64,000 nt of DNA from Syntrophomonas sp. (GTDB taxonomy: Bacteria > Bacillota > Syntrophomonadia > Syntrophomonadales > Syntrophomonadaceae), in contig JAENYG010000007.1 in the NCBI GenBank assembly GCA_016841875.1, forward strand, positions 131,452 to 195,451. The letters run 5' to 3'. Both the position numbers and the translations under genes were made by a program. Shown here piece after piece: positions 18,454 through 28,283 of the stretch. Positions within the stretch are counted from its first letter, which is position 1; each line of letters begins with the position of its first letter. The notes below the pieces were generated by a model. That model saw only the letters and a list, made by a program, of their open reading frames with translations. It was not told where the DNA came from and made no database searches.

Positions 18454-20082
18454 ATGGAAAGTTTCGTTAACATGTTTAAGCAATCAGCTGCGCAAGCCAG
18501 GGAGAGCTGGTTGAAGTTAAGTCTCAATCAAAAAGTGATTGCAGCAGGAGCAGCCCTGTTTCTTTTAAGCACCCTTATATTTTTGATAAAACAGAGTGGA
18601 GAAAGCCAATTTGAAGTTCTGTATGCCGACCTGAGCCAAAAAGATGCTGCAGCAATAGTTGAAAAATTGGATGAAGAAAAAATCCAGTACCAACTGGCAG
18701 ACAACGGCAGCACGATCATGGTGCCAACGGAAGTGAAGTACACTACCCGCCTTAAACTAGCAAGTGAAGATTTACCGCAAGGTGAAGTCGGTTTTGAGTT
18801 ATTTCAGGAGAGCAGTTTTGGTGAAACCCAGACTGACAAAAAGGTTAAATACCGAGAGGCTTTGCAGGGAGAACTGGCCAGGACCATCCAGAGGTTGGAT
18901 AATGTTCAGGCCGCTAAAGTGAATATAGCCATCCCCGAACAAACATTATTTACTGATAATGAAGAGCCCACCAAAGCATCCGTGGTGGTCAATACCATAA
19001 ATGGATCAGCCCTGGGTTCCAAGGAAGTTCGGTCGATAATTAATCTGGTTGCTAACAGCGTGGAAGGGCTGGATCCAGAAAATGTTGTAATAGTCGATCA
19101 ATACGGTAGTTTGCTGTCCGATGGCGTAGTTATGTCAGGGGAAGGGAATGCCACGGAATTACTGCAAATGCAGTTAGATGTCCAACGTGCCTATGAAACA
19201 GCTAAACAGAGTGCGATACAGACTATGCTGGATAAGACCCTGGGTAAAGATAACTCGGTGGTACGGGTAAATGTTGAACTCAATTTCAATAGTGTTCAAG
19301 AGAGTTCTGAAAAATACAGTCACGACCCGGACGGCCCGTTTGTACGCAGTGAACAGGTTACCAAAGAATCCAGCACTAATACCACTGAAACTGGAGCAGT
19401 TCCAGGTACAGATACTAACATACCCCAGTATCAAGAAGTTGATACTGAAAATGGCAGTTCTTCCTATGACAAAACCGACGAAACCAGCAATTATGAAATC
19501 AACAAGATCGAGACGCTCACTCAATATGCTTTGGGTGAGGTAAAATATGACTATTTGACAGCGTCAGTCTTCGTGGACAATGAAGGAGCCGCGCAGGCTA
19601 ATCTGGGCGAGACCAACGAAGAGAGAGCTCAGAAAATTAGAAATATTGTAGCTGCAGCCTGCGGACTAAGAGAAAATCGCAGCGACGAAAATGTTCGCCT
19701 GGATGAAAACATATCAGTAGAATTTATCGATTTTTATACCGAGCCGGAGCCGGAACCAATTACGTTGAGTTGGCTGGATAAGCTGATGGCATCACCATTA
19801 TTACCCTATCTCTTTGCAGGGTTTGCTCTCTTGTTATTAACGGTTATCATACTAGCCTCCAGAAAGAACCGGGAAGTCGCGGGGACAGGCATAACCGGGA
19901 GAAATGGGTTTGATGCCACTGTTGGGGAAGAGATAAATATTCAGGATCTGGTAGAGAAAACCCTAACCCCGGAGGAAAAAGAAAAACAAAAAATCAAGGA
20001 TGAGATTGAAAATCTAATAGATAAAAGTCCTGAAGCAGCCGCGCAAGTAGTGAAGGCCTGGTTGCTGGAAGACCAGAGGTGA
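18454..20082 (+). CDS. fliF: Flagellar MS-ring protein FliF
   Basis: Forms the membrane ring on which the motor is built. The 542-residue protein has one membrane segment near residues 28-46 (IAAGAALFLLSTLIFLI) and another near 445-465 (LLPYLFAGFALLLLTVII). Between them is the periplasmic ring-building region with EGLDPENVVIVDQYGSLLS. The cytoplasmic C-terminal tail binds FliG. Confidence 0.96.
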   Translation: MESFVNMFKQSAAQARESWLKLSLNQKVIAAGAALFLLSTLIFLIKQSGESQFEVLYADLSQKDAAAIVEKLDEEKIQYQLADNGSTIMVPTEVKYTTRLKLASEDLPQGEVGFELFQESSFGETQTDKKVKYREALQGELARTIQRLDNVQAAKVNIAIPEQTLFTDNEEPTKASVVVNTINGSALGSKEVRSIINLVANSVEGLDPENVVIVDQYGSLLSDGVVMSGEGNATELLQMQLDVQRAYETAKQSAIQTMLDKTLGKDNSVVRVNVELNFNSVQESSEKYSHDPDGPFVRSEQVTKESSTNTTETGAVPGTDTNIPQYQEVDTENGSSSYDKTDETSNYEINKIETLTQYALGEVKYDYLTASVFVDNEGAAQANLGETNEERAQKIRNIVAAACGLRENRSDENVRLDENISVEFIDFYTEPEPEPITLSWLDKLMASPLLPYLFAGFALLLLTVIILASRKNREVAGTGITGRNGFDATVGEEINIQDLVEKTLTPEEKEKQKIKDEIENLIDKSPEAAAQVVKAWLLEDQR

Positions 20083-20087
20083 TGCAG

Positions 20088-21098
20088 GTGGCGAGTAAAA
20101 AAGCATTAACTGGAAAACAAAAGGCAGCAAATTTCCTGATTTTCCTGGGACCAGAGAGGTCGGCCCAGATTTTTAAGCATCTGAAAGAAGATGAAATAGA
20201 GCAGCTGACATTAGAAATAGCCAATCTGCGTCACGTACAGCCAGAAAAGATTGATGATCTAAACCGGGAGTTTTTTGAGATGTGTTTGGCCCGGCAGTTT
20301 ATCGGGCAGGGGGGAATAGGATATGCCAAGGAGGTTCTGGAAAGAGCTTACGGTCAGGAAAAGACTTTAGAAATCATTTCCCGCATATCAGCTTCGCTGC
20401 AGGTCAGGCCGTTTGATTTTATGAGAAAAACAGAACCCGGGCAATTATTGAATTTTATCCAGGGTGAACATCCCCAGACTATTGCTTTGATACTAGCTTA
20501 TCTGGATCCGGAACAGGCCTCGCTGGTATTATCTTCACTCTCACCGGAGAGGCAGTCTGAAGTGGCTAAACGTATCGCGGTGATGGATACCACATCTCCT
20601 GAGGTTATAAAGGAAATTGAAAGTGTCTTAGAACGCAAGCTATCATCCATAGCTCCTCAGGAACTTACCAATGCTGGTGGTATAAAAGCAGTGGTGGAAA
20701 TCATAAACCGGGTTGACCGGGGAACAGAAAAAACCATTATGGAAGCTCTGGAAATTCAAGATCCTGAACTAGCTGAAGAAATCAAAAAACTAATGTTTGT
20801 CTTTGAGGACATAGTCATGATAGATGATCGCTCGGTCCAAAGAGTGCTGAGGGAAGTGGATTCTCAGGATCTATCCCTGGCCTTAAAGGGCTCCAGCGCC
20901 GAAGTAGCACAAAAAATATTTACCAATATGTCTGCCCGGGCAGCCGATATGCTGAAAGAAGATATGGAATTCATGGGTCCGGTAAGGCTGCGAGATGTTG
21001 AAGAAGCACAGCAGCGGGTAGTAAATACTATTCGCAAGCTGGAGGAAGTAGGGGAAATAGTCATTGCTAGAGGCGGAGGAGATGAAATTATTGTCTAG
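20088..21098 (+). CDS. fliG: Flagellar motor switch protein FliG
   Basis: Rotor protein contacting the stator and FliM. Family motifs include LTGKQKAANFLIFLG at the start, the EHPQTIALILAYLDPEQA segment of the middle domain, and a C-terminal torque helix with RDVEEAQQRVVNTIRKLEEVGEI. GTG at 20088 behind AGAGGTGA is preferred (336 residues) because it aligns with the family N-terminus; the ATG at 20082 overlaps the fliF stop. It overlaps fliH. Confidence 0.96.
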   Translation: MASKKALTGKQKAANFLIFLGPERSAQIFKHLKEDEIEQLTLEIANLRHVQPEKIDDLNREFFEMCLARQFIGQGGIGYAKEVLERAYGQEKTLEIISRISASLQVRPFDFMRKTEPGQLLNFIQGEHPQTIALILAYLDPEQASLVLSSLSPERQSEVAKRIAVMDTTSPEVIKEIESVLERKLSSIAPQELTNAGGIKAVVEIINRVDRGTEKTIMEALEIQDPELAEEIKKLMFVFEDIVMIDDRSVQRVLREVDSQDLSLALKGSSAEVAQKIFTNMSARAADMLKEDMEFMGPVRLRDVEEAQQRVVNTIRKLEEVGEIVIARGGGDEIIV

Positions 21099-21870
21099 AG
21101 TAATAAAGGGTTCAACAGTATATGTTTCCCAGCCCAAAGTTATTCAAATAGATGAGCTCCGGGAACTGCAGGAGAAATATGAGCGCAGCAATGGCAGATT
21201 GCCCAAAATCAATAAAATAAAGATCGATGAGTTAGAACAGATAAAAGAAGAAAGTGAAGCAATACTGCGTGAAACAGAGAGTATGATTATCGATTTGCTG
21301 GAGAAGGCCAAGGAAGAAGGCAGCAGCATTATAGCCGAGGCCCATGAAGAAGCAGAGCAGATCAGACAGGATCATATCAAAAAAGGATATGAGGAGGGCA
21401 TAATAAAGGCCGAGCAAGAAATTGATGAAACAAGAAAAAATGCCCTGCAGGAAAGTCAACAGATCATAACAGCAGCAGGCAAAACCAAAATGCAAATGTT
21501 GAAAACAGCTGAATCGGACATGATGCGTCTGGTGATGGCCATAGCAAGAAAAGTAATAGGTGGAGAAATAAAAACTAATCCCGAGGTGGTAATAAATGTT
21601 ATTGGCGAAGCTTTAACTTACTTGGATAAGACAGAAAACATCTCGGTTCATATAAATCCCCAGGAAGTTCTGCAGGTACTTGACGCAGTGAACACCGGTC
21701 AGATTACAGACAAGAACAATAAATTGGTGGACTTTGATGTGCAGGCGGACAAAAGGGTATCAACTGGAGGCTGCATCATAGATGGTGAAGAGGGACAGAT
21801 AGATGCTACCATAGAAACCCGCATAAATAGAATCGAAAAATCCATACAGGGTGTGATAGGGGATGAATGA
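21082..21870 (+). CDS. fliH: Flagellar export regulator FliH
   Basis: Stator-like partner that controls the export ATPase FliI. The ~262-residue protein has a long charged coiled coil (about residues 30-150, rich in E, K and Q) followed by a globular C-terminal domain with MRLVMAIARKVIGGEI and the RVSTGGCIIDGEEGQIDATIETRI signature. The ATG at 21082 is favoured over an upstream TTG because of AGAGGCGGAGG. It overlaps fliG by 17 bp and fliI by 8 bp. Confidence 0.92.
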   Translation: MKLLSRVIKGSTVYVSQPKVIQIDELRELQEKYERSNGRLPKINKIKIDELEQIKEESEAILRETESMIIDLLEKAKEEGSSIIAEAHEEAEQIRQDHIKKGYEEGIIKAEQEIDETRKNALQESQQIITAAGKTKMQMLKTAESDMMRLVMAIARKVIGGEIKTNPEVVINVIGEALTYLDKTENISVHINPQEVLQVLDAVNTGQITDKNNKLVDFDVQADKRVSTGGCIIDGEEGQIDATIETRINRIEKSIQGVIGDE

Positions 21871-23197
21871 ACAAATCTCCTTTAATATAGATAAGTATTT
21901 CAATCTTATAAATTCGGCCAGCATCTGTCAAATGAAAGGCAAAATATCACAGGCCATAGGCCTCACATTAGAGGCTACCGGTCCACGATTGAGCCTTGGT
22001 GAGCTGTGCTATGTGCAAAGTGATCATCATCCAGAGCTGGTTATACCAGCGGAAGTAGTTGGCTTCAAAAATAAGCGGATACTTCTTATGCCGCTGGGAG
22101 AGCTGGAAGGAATAGGACCGGGAAGCGATTTGCTGGCTACCGGCGAGACCCTGCAGGTCCATGTTGGAATGGGACTGGTAGGAAGGGTACTGAATGGTCT
22201 GGGAGAACCCATCGACGAAATGGGTGGGGTAATAATGGAGGATATTTACCCCGTAATGAATAGGCCCCCTAACCCATTGAAGCGAAGTCGAATCAGACAG
22301 GTACTACCGGTAGGAGTTAAGGCGATTGACGGTCTGCTGACCATCGGCAAAGGACAAAGGATGGGTATATTCTCGGGAAGTGGAGTGGGAAAGAGCACCT
22401 TGATTGGAATGATCGCACGAAATACTGAGGCCGATATTAATGTTATCGCCCTTATCGGTGAGCGTGGAAGAGAAGTTAGAGAATTTCTCGAGCGAGACCT
22501 GGGTGAAGCCGGACTGGCCAAATCAGTAGTAGTAGTTGCAACATCGGATCAACCAGCTTTAGTAAGACTCAAAGGTGCATTTGTTGCCACCAGTATTGCA
22601 GAGTACTTTCGGGATCAGGGCAAAGATGTATTGTTGTTGATGGATTCACTTACCCGGTTTGCTCTGGCCCAACGCGAGATTGGGCTGGCGATTGGAGAAC
22701 CGCCAGCCACTAGAGGGTTTACACCATCAGTATTTGCGCTGTTGCCCCGACTGCTGGAAAGAGCCGGTACATCGGATAGAGGCAGTATAACCGGGTTATA
22801 TTCTGTTTTAGTTGAAGGTGACGACATGAATGAACCGATTACTGATGCAGTGCGGGGAATTGTAGATGGTCACATAGTATTGAGCCGCAAACTGGGGGCA
22901 ATGAATATATACCCAGCAGTAGACGTGATGCAGAGCATCAGCCGGGTAATGATTGACCTGGTCAACAAAGAACATATGGAGGATGCCACAAGATTTAGAA
23001 ATATTCTGGCAGCTTACGAAGAGGCCCGGGACCTGATAGATATTGGAGCATATAAAGAGGGAAGCAACCCGCGAGTTGATGAATCCATCCGCCATATAAA
23101 CCAGTGTAATGAATTTTTGAAACAGGGAATTTATGAAGAGGCTCCTTTTAAGAACATCCTGGATCAACTAAATCAATCAATACACAGGAGGAATTAA
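21863..23197 (+). CDS. fliI: Flagellum-specific export ATPase FliI
   Basis: F1-ATPase-beta-like ATPase that powers unfolding and export of flagellar subunits. The 444-residue protein has Walker A GIFSGSGVGKSTLIGMIAR, Walker B VLLLMDSLTRFALAQREIG and the type III ATPase signature around PSVFALLPRLLERAG. It sits between fliH and fliJ, its two regulators. Confidence 0.97.
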   Translation: MNEQISFNIDKYFNLINSASICQMKGKISQAIGLTLEATGPRLSLGELCYVQSDHHPELVIPAEVVGFKNKRILLMPLGELEGIGPGSDLLATGETLQVHVGMGLVGRVLNGLGEPIDEMGGVIMEDIYPVMNRPPNPLKRSRIRQVLPVGVKAIDGLLTIGKGQRMGIFSGSGVGKSTLIGMIARNTEADINVIALIGERGREVREFLERDLGEAGLAKSVVVVATSDQPALVRLKGAFVATSIAEYFRDQGKDVLLLMDSLTRFALAQREIGLAIGEPPATRGFTPSVFALLPRLLERAGTSDRGSITGLYSVLVEGDDMNEPITDAVRGIVDGHIVLSRKLGAMNIYPAVDVMQSISRVMIDLVNKEHMEDATRFRNILAAYEEARDLIDIGAYKEGSNPRVDESIRHINQCNEFLKQGIYEEAPFKNILDQLNQSIHRRN

Positions 23198-23198
23198 T

Positions 23199-23660
23199 AT
23201 GCAATCATTTTCCTTCCGGCTGCAGACCAAACTGAAAGTATCCAATATATATGAAGACATGGCTCGAGAACAGCTGCGAGTTCAATTATCGACCCGGGAT
23301 ACAATAGCAGACCAATTACATTCTTTAGATCAGCAGGTATCAGATTTACAGCAATCTATCAGGTTAATGAAAAGTGATGTCGATACATATAGAAGAATGG
23401 TTTTAAGCCGGGAATACCTGCCCGTTTTAAATGAAAGGAAGACCAATGTAATCCAGGAGCTGGATAAGGCTGAAAAGAGAGTTGATAAAGCCAGGGAGCA
23501 TCTCCTGGCTCGGGCCCGGGAAACCAGTACCCTGGAAAAGCTAAAAGAGAGAGATTGGTCTAATTATATTTATGAATGCATGAGGGAAGAACAGAAACAA
23601 ATAGATGAAACTGCTCTAACAGGATTTTACCGCAATCGATCTCAAACCGCTGTGGGGTAA
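23199..23660 (+). CDS. fliJ: Flagellar export chaperone FliJ
   Basis: A 153-residue, almost entirely helical coiled-coil protein starting SFRLQTKLKVSNIYEDMAREQ. FliJ in the family is the central stalk of the FliHI ATPase complex and a chaperone-escort factor. Sequence conservation is low, so the call rests on length, coiled-coil character and position straight after fliI. Confidence 0.88.
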   Translation: MQSFSFRLQTKLKVSNIYEDMAREQLRVQLSTRDTIADQLHSLDQQVSDLQQSIRLMKSDVDTYRRMVLSREYLPVLNERKTNVIQELDKAEKRVDKAREHLLARARETSTLEKLKERDWSNYIYECMREEQKQIDETALTGFYRNRSQTAVG

Positions 23661-23755
23661 GCGTCTTTGAAATCTGGTGGAATAAATGAATTTAGGTGCG
23701 GATAAACCGCCGCCTGAAGATATATGGCAAAACGGGAGAAAATGGGAGAATAGTA

Positions 23756-24334
23756 ATGAAGAAAAGGACACAAATATTAATACTGGTATTCTTAATACTG
23801 GTAATAATGGGTGGAGGGTACTATTTCCTGATGAAGATGGAGATATTGCCAGTACCTGCACTTCTTAAAAGCATGCCTATAGTCAGTTCTCACCTTTCTC
23901 CAAATACCTCTGGACAGGAAAGCGAAGTCAATAAAGCCATTGAAGAAAGCGATCAATTAAAGATAGAGCTTACCGAGAAGAATGAAGAAATACAAAAACT
24001 GAATAACGAGCTTAAAGCTCTGCAGAAAACACTGGAAGAAAGCCAGAATGAGCAGGCCGACTTACAGGAGCAAGCCCTACAACTGCAGGAACAAATTGAT
24101 GAAGTAAAAATACTTCGCAGCAATAAAGAAGATACCTATAAGAACCTGTCTGAATATTATTCGGCAATGAAAGTGCAGGATGCTGCAGCTATTCTTGCCC
24201 AGCTTAATGATGAGGATATAATAGGGATCTTTAATGAGATGGAAAGCGAAACTGCAGCAGCCATACTGCAAAACATGGATAGGAGCAGGGCAGCAAATCT
24301 AAGCAAGAAGATGTTGATCCCTGGTACTATATAA
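23756..24334 (+). CDS. MotE-like flagellar protein (MgtE N-domain)
   Basis: About 192 residues: an N-terminal membrane anchor (ILILVFLILVIMGGGYYFL), a central coiled coil (ELTEKNEEIQKLNNELKAL and following), and a C-terminal MgtE-N-like helical domain with SAMKVQDAAAILAQLNDEDI and AAAILQNMDRSRAANLSKKM. This matches YlxF/MotE-type proteins found between fliJ and fliK. The start at ATG 23756 (GGGAGAATAGTA upstream) places the membrane segment at the N-terminus; earlier starts add a non-conserved extension. Confidence 0.82.
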   Translation: MKKRTQILILVFLILVIMGGGYYFLMKMEILPVPALLKSMPIVSSHLSPNTSGQESEVNKAIEESDQLKIELTEKNEEIQKLNNELKALQKTLEESQNEQADLQEQALQLQEQIDEVKILRSNKEDTYKNLSEYYSAMKVQDAAAILAQLNDEDIIGIFNEMESETAAAILQNMDRSRAANLSKKMLIPGTI

Positions 24335-24410
24335 CACCTGACATGAAATGAGGTGATTTTAAAATTAAGTATGTTTTAGGTGACAGCTGTTATTGAAAGG
24401 AGGTGAACAA

Positions 24411-25847
24411 TTGGTTGAAATGCCCATTCTATGCGCTGAAAATCAAACTTTGATACCTGGAGACAAGAAAATACCAGCAAAAAACCTGACTGCCGAAAAA
24501 GTTACCAGTAAAGGCGAGTTCAGCAAGCGCTTACAGAAACTTAAACAGAAAACGGACGAAGGTGGTGATGAGAAAAATAATATCGATAAGGGAATAGAAA
24601 CCACGCAGGAAAAGAGGTCTGCTTCCAGCATCAGTGCCATACCAACAGACTATATTAAACCAATCCTGGTATCGCCGCTGGAAACCAGTATGGATTTCGA
24701 TTCCAGCATCAGTGATCCAACCATGATATCAGCGCTGGAAGCAAGTTTAGGATCAGAATTACTAACGAATATTGACCAGACTTTAAGTGCTGAAGTGCCG
24801 TCAGAACCGATAGAAGTGACAGCAGGCGTTATGGAGTATAGTACTGAGCCTATCCAGCTGGATAATGAACCGAGCGAAGTACAAAGCGCATCTGGAGGAG
24901 AACAGCTCTCTGGGCAGCTTATATCTCCAGTTATGTCTCCAGAAATCATTCAGGGTGCAGCTGCTATACCAGAGGTGAATGCAAATCTGCAGAAGGTCGA
25001 ACTAATGGAGTCAGCAGATATTCAGCAGATTACCGACAATCTGGAAGAGGCCGAAAACAGTGAAAAACCCATAGGCTTAAAAAACATCGCCGCTTACCAC
25101 AAGATGGGTACAGCCCAATCTGGCCGTGAGACAGGTGATGATAAAACCAAAACAGCTGCTGAAACAAGCGATACCACAGCCCGGACCGATCAAAGCGATG
25201 TTAAAAAACTCATAGATTTTGAAGCACATCGGATGAAAGCGAGCAAATTGCCGGCTGCGGTTGAAGCCGATAATCAGGAAGCCGGGACCAACTCTGAGGC
25301 CATGAATGATAAGACTACAGTGATTGAGATAAAGCAGGCCAAAACGGAAGTGAATTTCCAGGATCAATTAAAAACTCCAGTAAGTACTAAAGAAGTGATA
25401 GAACAGATAGTCGACAAAGTAGAAATTATTCAGAGCAAAAAACTATCAGAGCTGACGCTGGATTTAAAACCGGATTCTCTTGGCAAAATGACCATTAAAC
25501 TGGTTATGGAAGAAGGGGGGTTAACAGCTCGGTTTGTCACGGATAACCTGCATGTAAAACACTTACTGGAAAGCAACCTGAACACTTTGAAACAAACCCT
25601 GGAAAGTCAGGGAATTAAAGTGGAAAAAACTGAGGTAAATGTACAGCTGAATAACGGAGGTATGTTTGACGGTTCAGAAGGGAATCAGCAGGACAGGTGG
25701 CAGAACCAGGGGTATGTGAGCCAGACCTGGGGGTATGTTGAAGAAATACCGTTAGAAGATGACCAGCCTGGCAATTCAGAAGAAAGTCTGCTTAATTATG
25801 CAGATACGGAATTGATCGAGGAAATAAGTATGAATTTTCTAGTCTAA
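24411..25847 (+). CDS. fliK: Flagellar hook-length control protein FliK
   Basis: Secreted ruler that switches export from hook to filament. The ~478-residue protein has a long low-complexity N-terminal part rich in E, S, T and A, and the conserved C-terminal domain with LSELTLDLKPDSLGKMTIKL and ESNLNTLKQTLESQGIKVEK. The start is probably TTG 24411, seven bases after AAAGGAGGTG, with ATG 24420 as an alternative. It precedes flgD, as is usual. Confidence 0.9.
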   Translation: MVEMPILCAENQTLIPGDKKIPAKNLTAEKVTSKGEFSKRLQKLKQKTDEGGDEKNNIDKGIETTQEKRSASSISAIPTDYIKPILVSPLETSMDFDSSISDPTMISALEASLGSELLTNIDQTLSAEVPSEPIEVTAGVMEYSTEPIQLDNEPSEVQSASGGEQLSGQLISPVMSPEIIQGAAAIPEVNANLQKVELMESADIQQITDNLEEAENSEKPIGLKNIAAYHKMGTAQSGRETGDDKTKTAAETSDTTARTDQSDVKKLIDFEAHRMKASKLPAAVEADNQEAGTNSEAMNDKTTVIEIKQAKTEVNFQDQLKTPVSTKEVIEQIVDKVEIIQSKKLSELTLDLKPDSLGKMTIKLVMEEGGLTARFVTDNLHVKHLLESNLNTLKQTLESQGIKVEKTEVNVQLNNGGMFDGSEGNQQDRWQNQGYVSQTWGYVEEIPLEDDQPGNSEESLLNYADTELIEEISMNFLV

Positions 25848-25859
25848 GGAGGTGTATTG

Positions 25860-26393
25860 ATGAGCATAAGCAGCGTGGCGACAGATTATACAACTCAAGC
25901 TTCCAGTACTTCTGCTACCACCGGAAACTCAGAGCTGGGCAAAGACCAATTTCTGAACCTTCTGGTAACCCAGCTGAGGTATCAAAATCCATTGGAACCT
26001 ATGCAGGATCAAGAATTTATAGCCCAGTTAGCCACCTTCAGTCAGCTGGAGGAGATTCAAGGCCTGAGTGATACAGTAGAAGCCCTGAGCAGCAGTTTTA
26101 CATCCTATATCAGTGGCAGTATGAGCCTTCAGTTGGCAGGAACATTGATTGGCCGGGAAGTGAGCTATGTAGATCCTAGTACCGCTGATTCCAGCGAGAC
26201 GAATGAAATGTTAACGGGTGTTATCGAAAGAGTAATATTCAAGGATGGGGTGCCCTATTTCGCTGTCGGTGACCATGAAATAAGTGCCGAATACATAATG
26301 GAACTGGGTTCATTGGCAGCATCAGAAACGGATACCTCGGTAACATCAGAATCAACATCAACTTCCGAAGAGGTGGAACAGGTTGATGAATAA
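25860..26393 (+). CDS. flgD: Flagellar hook capping protein FlgD
   Basis: Scaffold for hook polymerisation. The 177-residue protein shows the signature GKDQFLNLLVTQLRYQNPLEP and MQDQEFIAQLATFSQLEEI near the N-terminus. The C-terminal part is short with a Ser/Thr/Glu-rich tail. ATG 25860 follows AAGGAGG. Its end overlaps the next gene by 8 bp. Confidence 0.96.
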   Translation: MSISSVATDYTTQASSTSATTGNSELGKDQFLNLLVTQLRYQNPLEPMQDQEFIAQLATFSQLEEIQGLSDTVEALSSSFTSYISGSMSLQLAGTLIGREVSYVDPSTADSSETNEMLTGVIERVIFKDGVPYFAVGDHEISAEYIMELGSLAASETDTSVTSESTSTSEEVEQVDE

Positions 26394-26766
26394 GGTGATT
26401 TTTCCATACCAACCGGTGCAGCCCATTAGCACAGAAAAAACTAAAGACAGTACCCGGTCAGCGGTTAGTGATGGATCCAACTTCAAGCAAATACTTGATA
26501 AAGAAATCAGTCCAGAATTGAAGTTTTCTAAACATGCCCAGCAGCGGTTGAAGTCGAGAAATATTGAGCTTGATGAACAGGATATCCAGAAGCTGCAGAA
26601 TGCGGTAGGTAAAGCTAGAGCCAAGGGAGCCCAGGACTCATTAATACTAATTGACAAGCTGGCTTTAGTAGTAAGTATTCGAAACAATACTGTCATAACT
26701 GCAGTTGATGAGGACAATATACAAGATAACGTGTTTACAAATATTGATAGTGCAGTAATAATATAG
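26386..26766 (+). CDS. Flagellar operon protein (TIGR02530-type)
   Basis: A 126-residue protein between flgD and flgE with LKFSKHAQQRLKSRNIELDE and ALVVSIRNNTVITAVDEDN, the signatures of the small flagellar-operon family TIGR02530. These are found in Gram-positive flagellar operons; their biochemical role is not settled. The start at ATG 26386 overlaps flgD. Confidence 0.82.
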   Translation: MNKVIFPYQPVQPISTEKTKDSTRSAVSDGSNFKQILDKEISPELKFSKHAQQRLKSRNIELDEQDIQKLQNAVGKARAKGAQDSLILIDKLALVVSIRNNTVITAVDEDNIQDNVFTNIDSAVII

Positions 26767-26793
26767 GGCCGGACCTCAAGGAGGAAGCCCTGG

Positions 26794-26841
26794 ATGCTGA
26801 AGTATAGAGGCATTCATGCACTTAGAAGGAGGTCAGATTAG
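26794..26841 (+). CDS. Candidate 15-codon leader ORF ahead of flgE
   Basis: ATG 26794 has a strong AAGGAGG site (26778-26784) and opens 15 codons (LKYRGIHALRRRSD after Met) ending at TAG 26839-26841, two bases before the flgE start. The flgE ribosome site lies inside this ORF. It could couple flgE translation; with no comparative data it may equally be chance. Confidence 0.3.
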   Translation: MLKYRGIHALRRRSD

Positions 26842-26843
26842 AT

Positions 26844-28232
26844 ATGATGCGTTCAATGTATTCTGGCGTGGCAGGCTTGAAAAACCATCAGACCAGAATG
26901 GATGTAATCGGAAATAACATTGCCAACGTTAATACGGTAGGTTTCAAGAAAAGCCGGGTAGTTTTCAAAGACTCTCTTTATCAAAGCATTCGTGGAGCAT
27001 CAAGTCCTACCAACTCGCGAGGGGGTACAAATCCAATGGCGATTGGCCTGGGTATGACTATTAGCAGCATTGATCAGATACACAATCCTGCACCCACTAC
27101 TATTACTAACAAAACTACTGATATGGCTATCGATGGAAGCGGCTATTTTGTACTCAGTGATGGAGGCAGCAATTATTACACCCGTGCAGGTGCTTTTGAC
27201 TTCGATAAATTAGGAAGTCTGGTCAGTACTTCCAACGGTTACTGTGTTCAGGGCTGGGTGGCCGATGCTAATGGCAATATCGATGCCGCAGGAGCTTCCG
27301 GGAATATCGACATATCAGGTTTTAACACCACCCCTCCCAAAGCCACTGAATTAATGGGGTTCGCGGGCAACCTGGCTTCAACCCTGGAGATACCTCAGAT
27401 AAGCGGAGCTGATATTGATCCCACCGCAGGAGATGAACACCCGGATACTGACAATTCGGTTATCACCTCCAAAGAAATCTATGATTCTCTGGGCAATGAA
27501 ATCACCGTATATTTCAGGTTGTTCAAAACCGAAGTCGAAACCGGTCCCCCCGCTGTAAACGATTGGGCATGTGACATATCCATGGATCCCGATTTTGAAA
27601 ATGCGTCTGGTTATGATCCGGTTGCGGATTTCGATGCAGTAGATGTATCAGCTGGCGCATCTCCCGCCGGGGATCTTAATTTCATTCGAGCCTACAATAT
27701 ACAGTTTGATGAGAGCGGCAATATTGCCGACGCAGATAATGCCGGGATATCTATAACCATTGACCGTTCAACTGCTGGAGCTGATGACATAGTTATGGAT
27801 GTGGACTTCTCAGAACTTACCCAGTATAACACCAGTTCAACCGCTCAGGTAGATTACCAGGATGGTTACAGTATGGGTAACCTGAGCAGTTACACAATTG
27901 GAATAGATGGTACTATCCAGGGAGTTTACGACAATGGTCAGGTTATGAACATCGCCCGGGTAGCACTGGCTAATTTTCAAAATCCGGCTGGTCTGATCCA
28001 GGCCGGATCCAACCTCTTTCAGGAGTCCAACAATTCAGGAGATTGTATAATCGGGGCACCTGGAGATGCGGGGATGGGAGCACTTATTCCTGGCAGTCTG
28101 GAAATGTCCAATGTAGACCTATCCGAAGAATTTACCGACATGATAGTAACCCAGAGGGGTTTCCAGGCCAATTCACGTTTGATTACCACTTCTGATGAAA
28201 TGCTGCAGGAGTTGGTTAATCTCAAAAGATAG
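26844..28232 (+). CDS. flgE: Flagellar hook protein FlgE
   Basis: Structural subunit of the hook. The 462-residue protein begins with the rod/hook motif RSMYSGVAGLKNHQTRMDVI and has NNIANVNTVGFKKSRVVFKD, a large surface-exposed middle rich in D, N, G and A, and the C-terminal LSEEFTDMIVTQRGFQANSR. Two ATG codons stand in tandem behind AGAAGGAGG. Confidence 0.96.
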   Translation: MMRSMYSGVAGLKNHQTRMDVIGNNIANVNTVGFKKSRVVFKDSLYQSIRGASSPTNSRGGTNPMAIGLGMTISSIDQIHNPAPTTITNKTTDMAIDGSGYFVLSDGGSNYYTRAGAFDFDKLGSLVSTSNGYCVQGWVADANGNIDAAGASGNIDISGFNTTPPKATELMGFAGNLASTLEIPQISGADIDPTAGDEHPDTDNSVITSKEIYDSLGNEITVYFRLFKTEVETGPPAVNDWACDISMDPDFENASGYDPVADFDAVDVSAGASPAGDLNFIRAYNIQFDESGNIADADNAGISITIDRSTAGADDIVMDVDFSELTQYNTSSTAQVDYQDGYSMGNLSSYTIGIDGTIQGVYDNGQVMNIARVALANFQNPAGLIQAGSNLFQESNNSGDCIIGAPGDAGMGALIPGSLEMSNVDLSEEFTDMIVTQRGFQANSRLITTSDEMLQELVNLKR

Positions 28233-28242
28233 TTGAGTCATT

Positions 28243-28265
28243 CCTCCGGGAGTTTCTCCCGGAGG
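28243..28265 (+). other. Intra-operon perfect hairpin between flgE and flbD
   Basis: CCTCCGGGAG, loop TTT, CTCCCGGAGG: a perfect 10-bp stem 10 bases after the flgE stop, without a T-run. This fits an mRNA-stabilising or processing hairpin that could raise hook-protein mRNA relative to downstream genes, rather than a full terminator. Confidence 0.6.
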
Positions 28266-28283
28266 ATATAAAGAGGTGAAACG

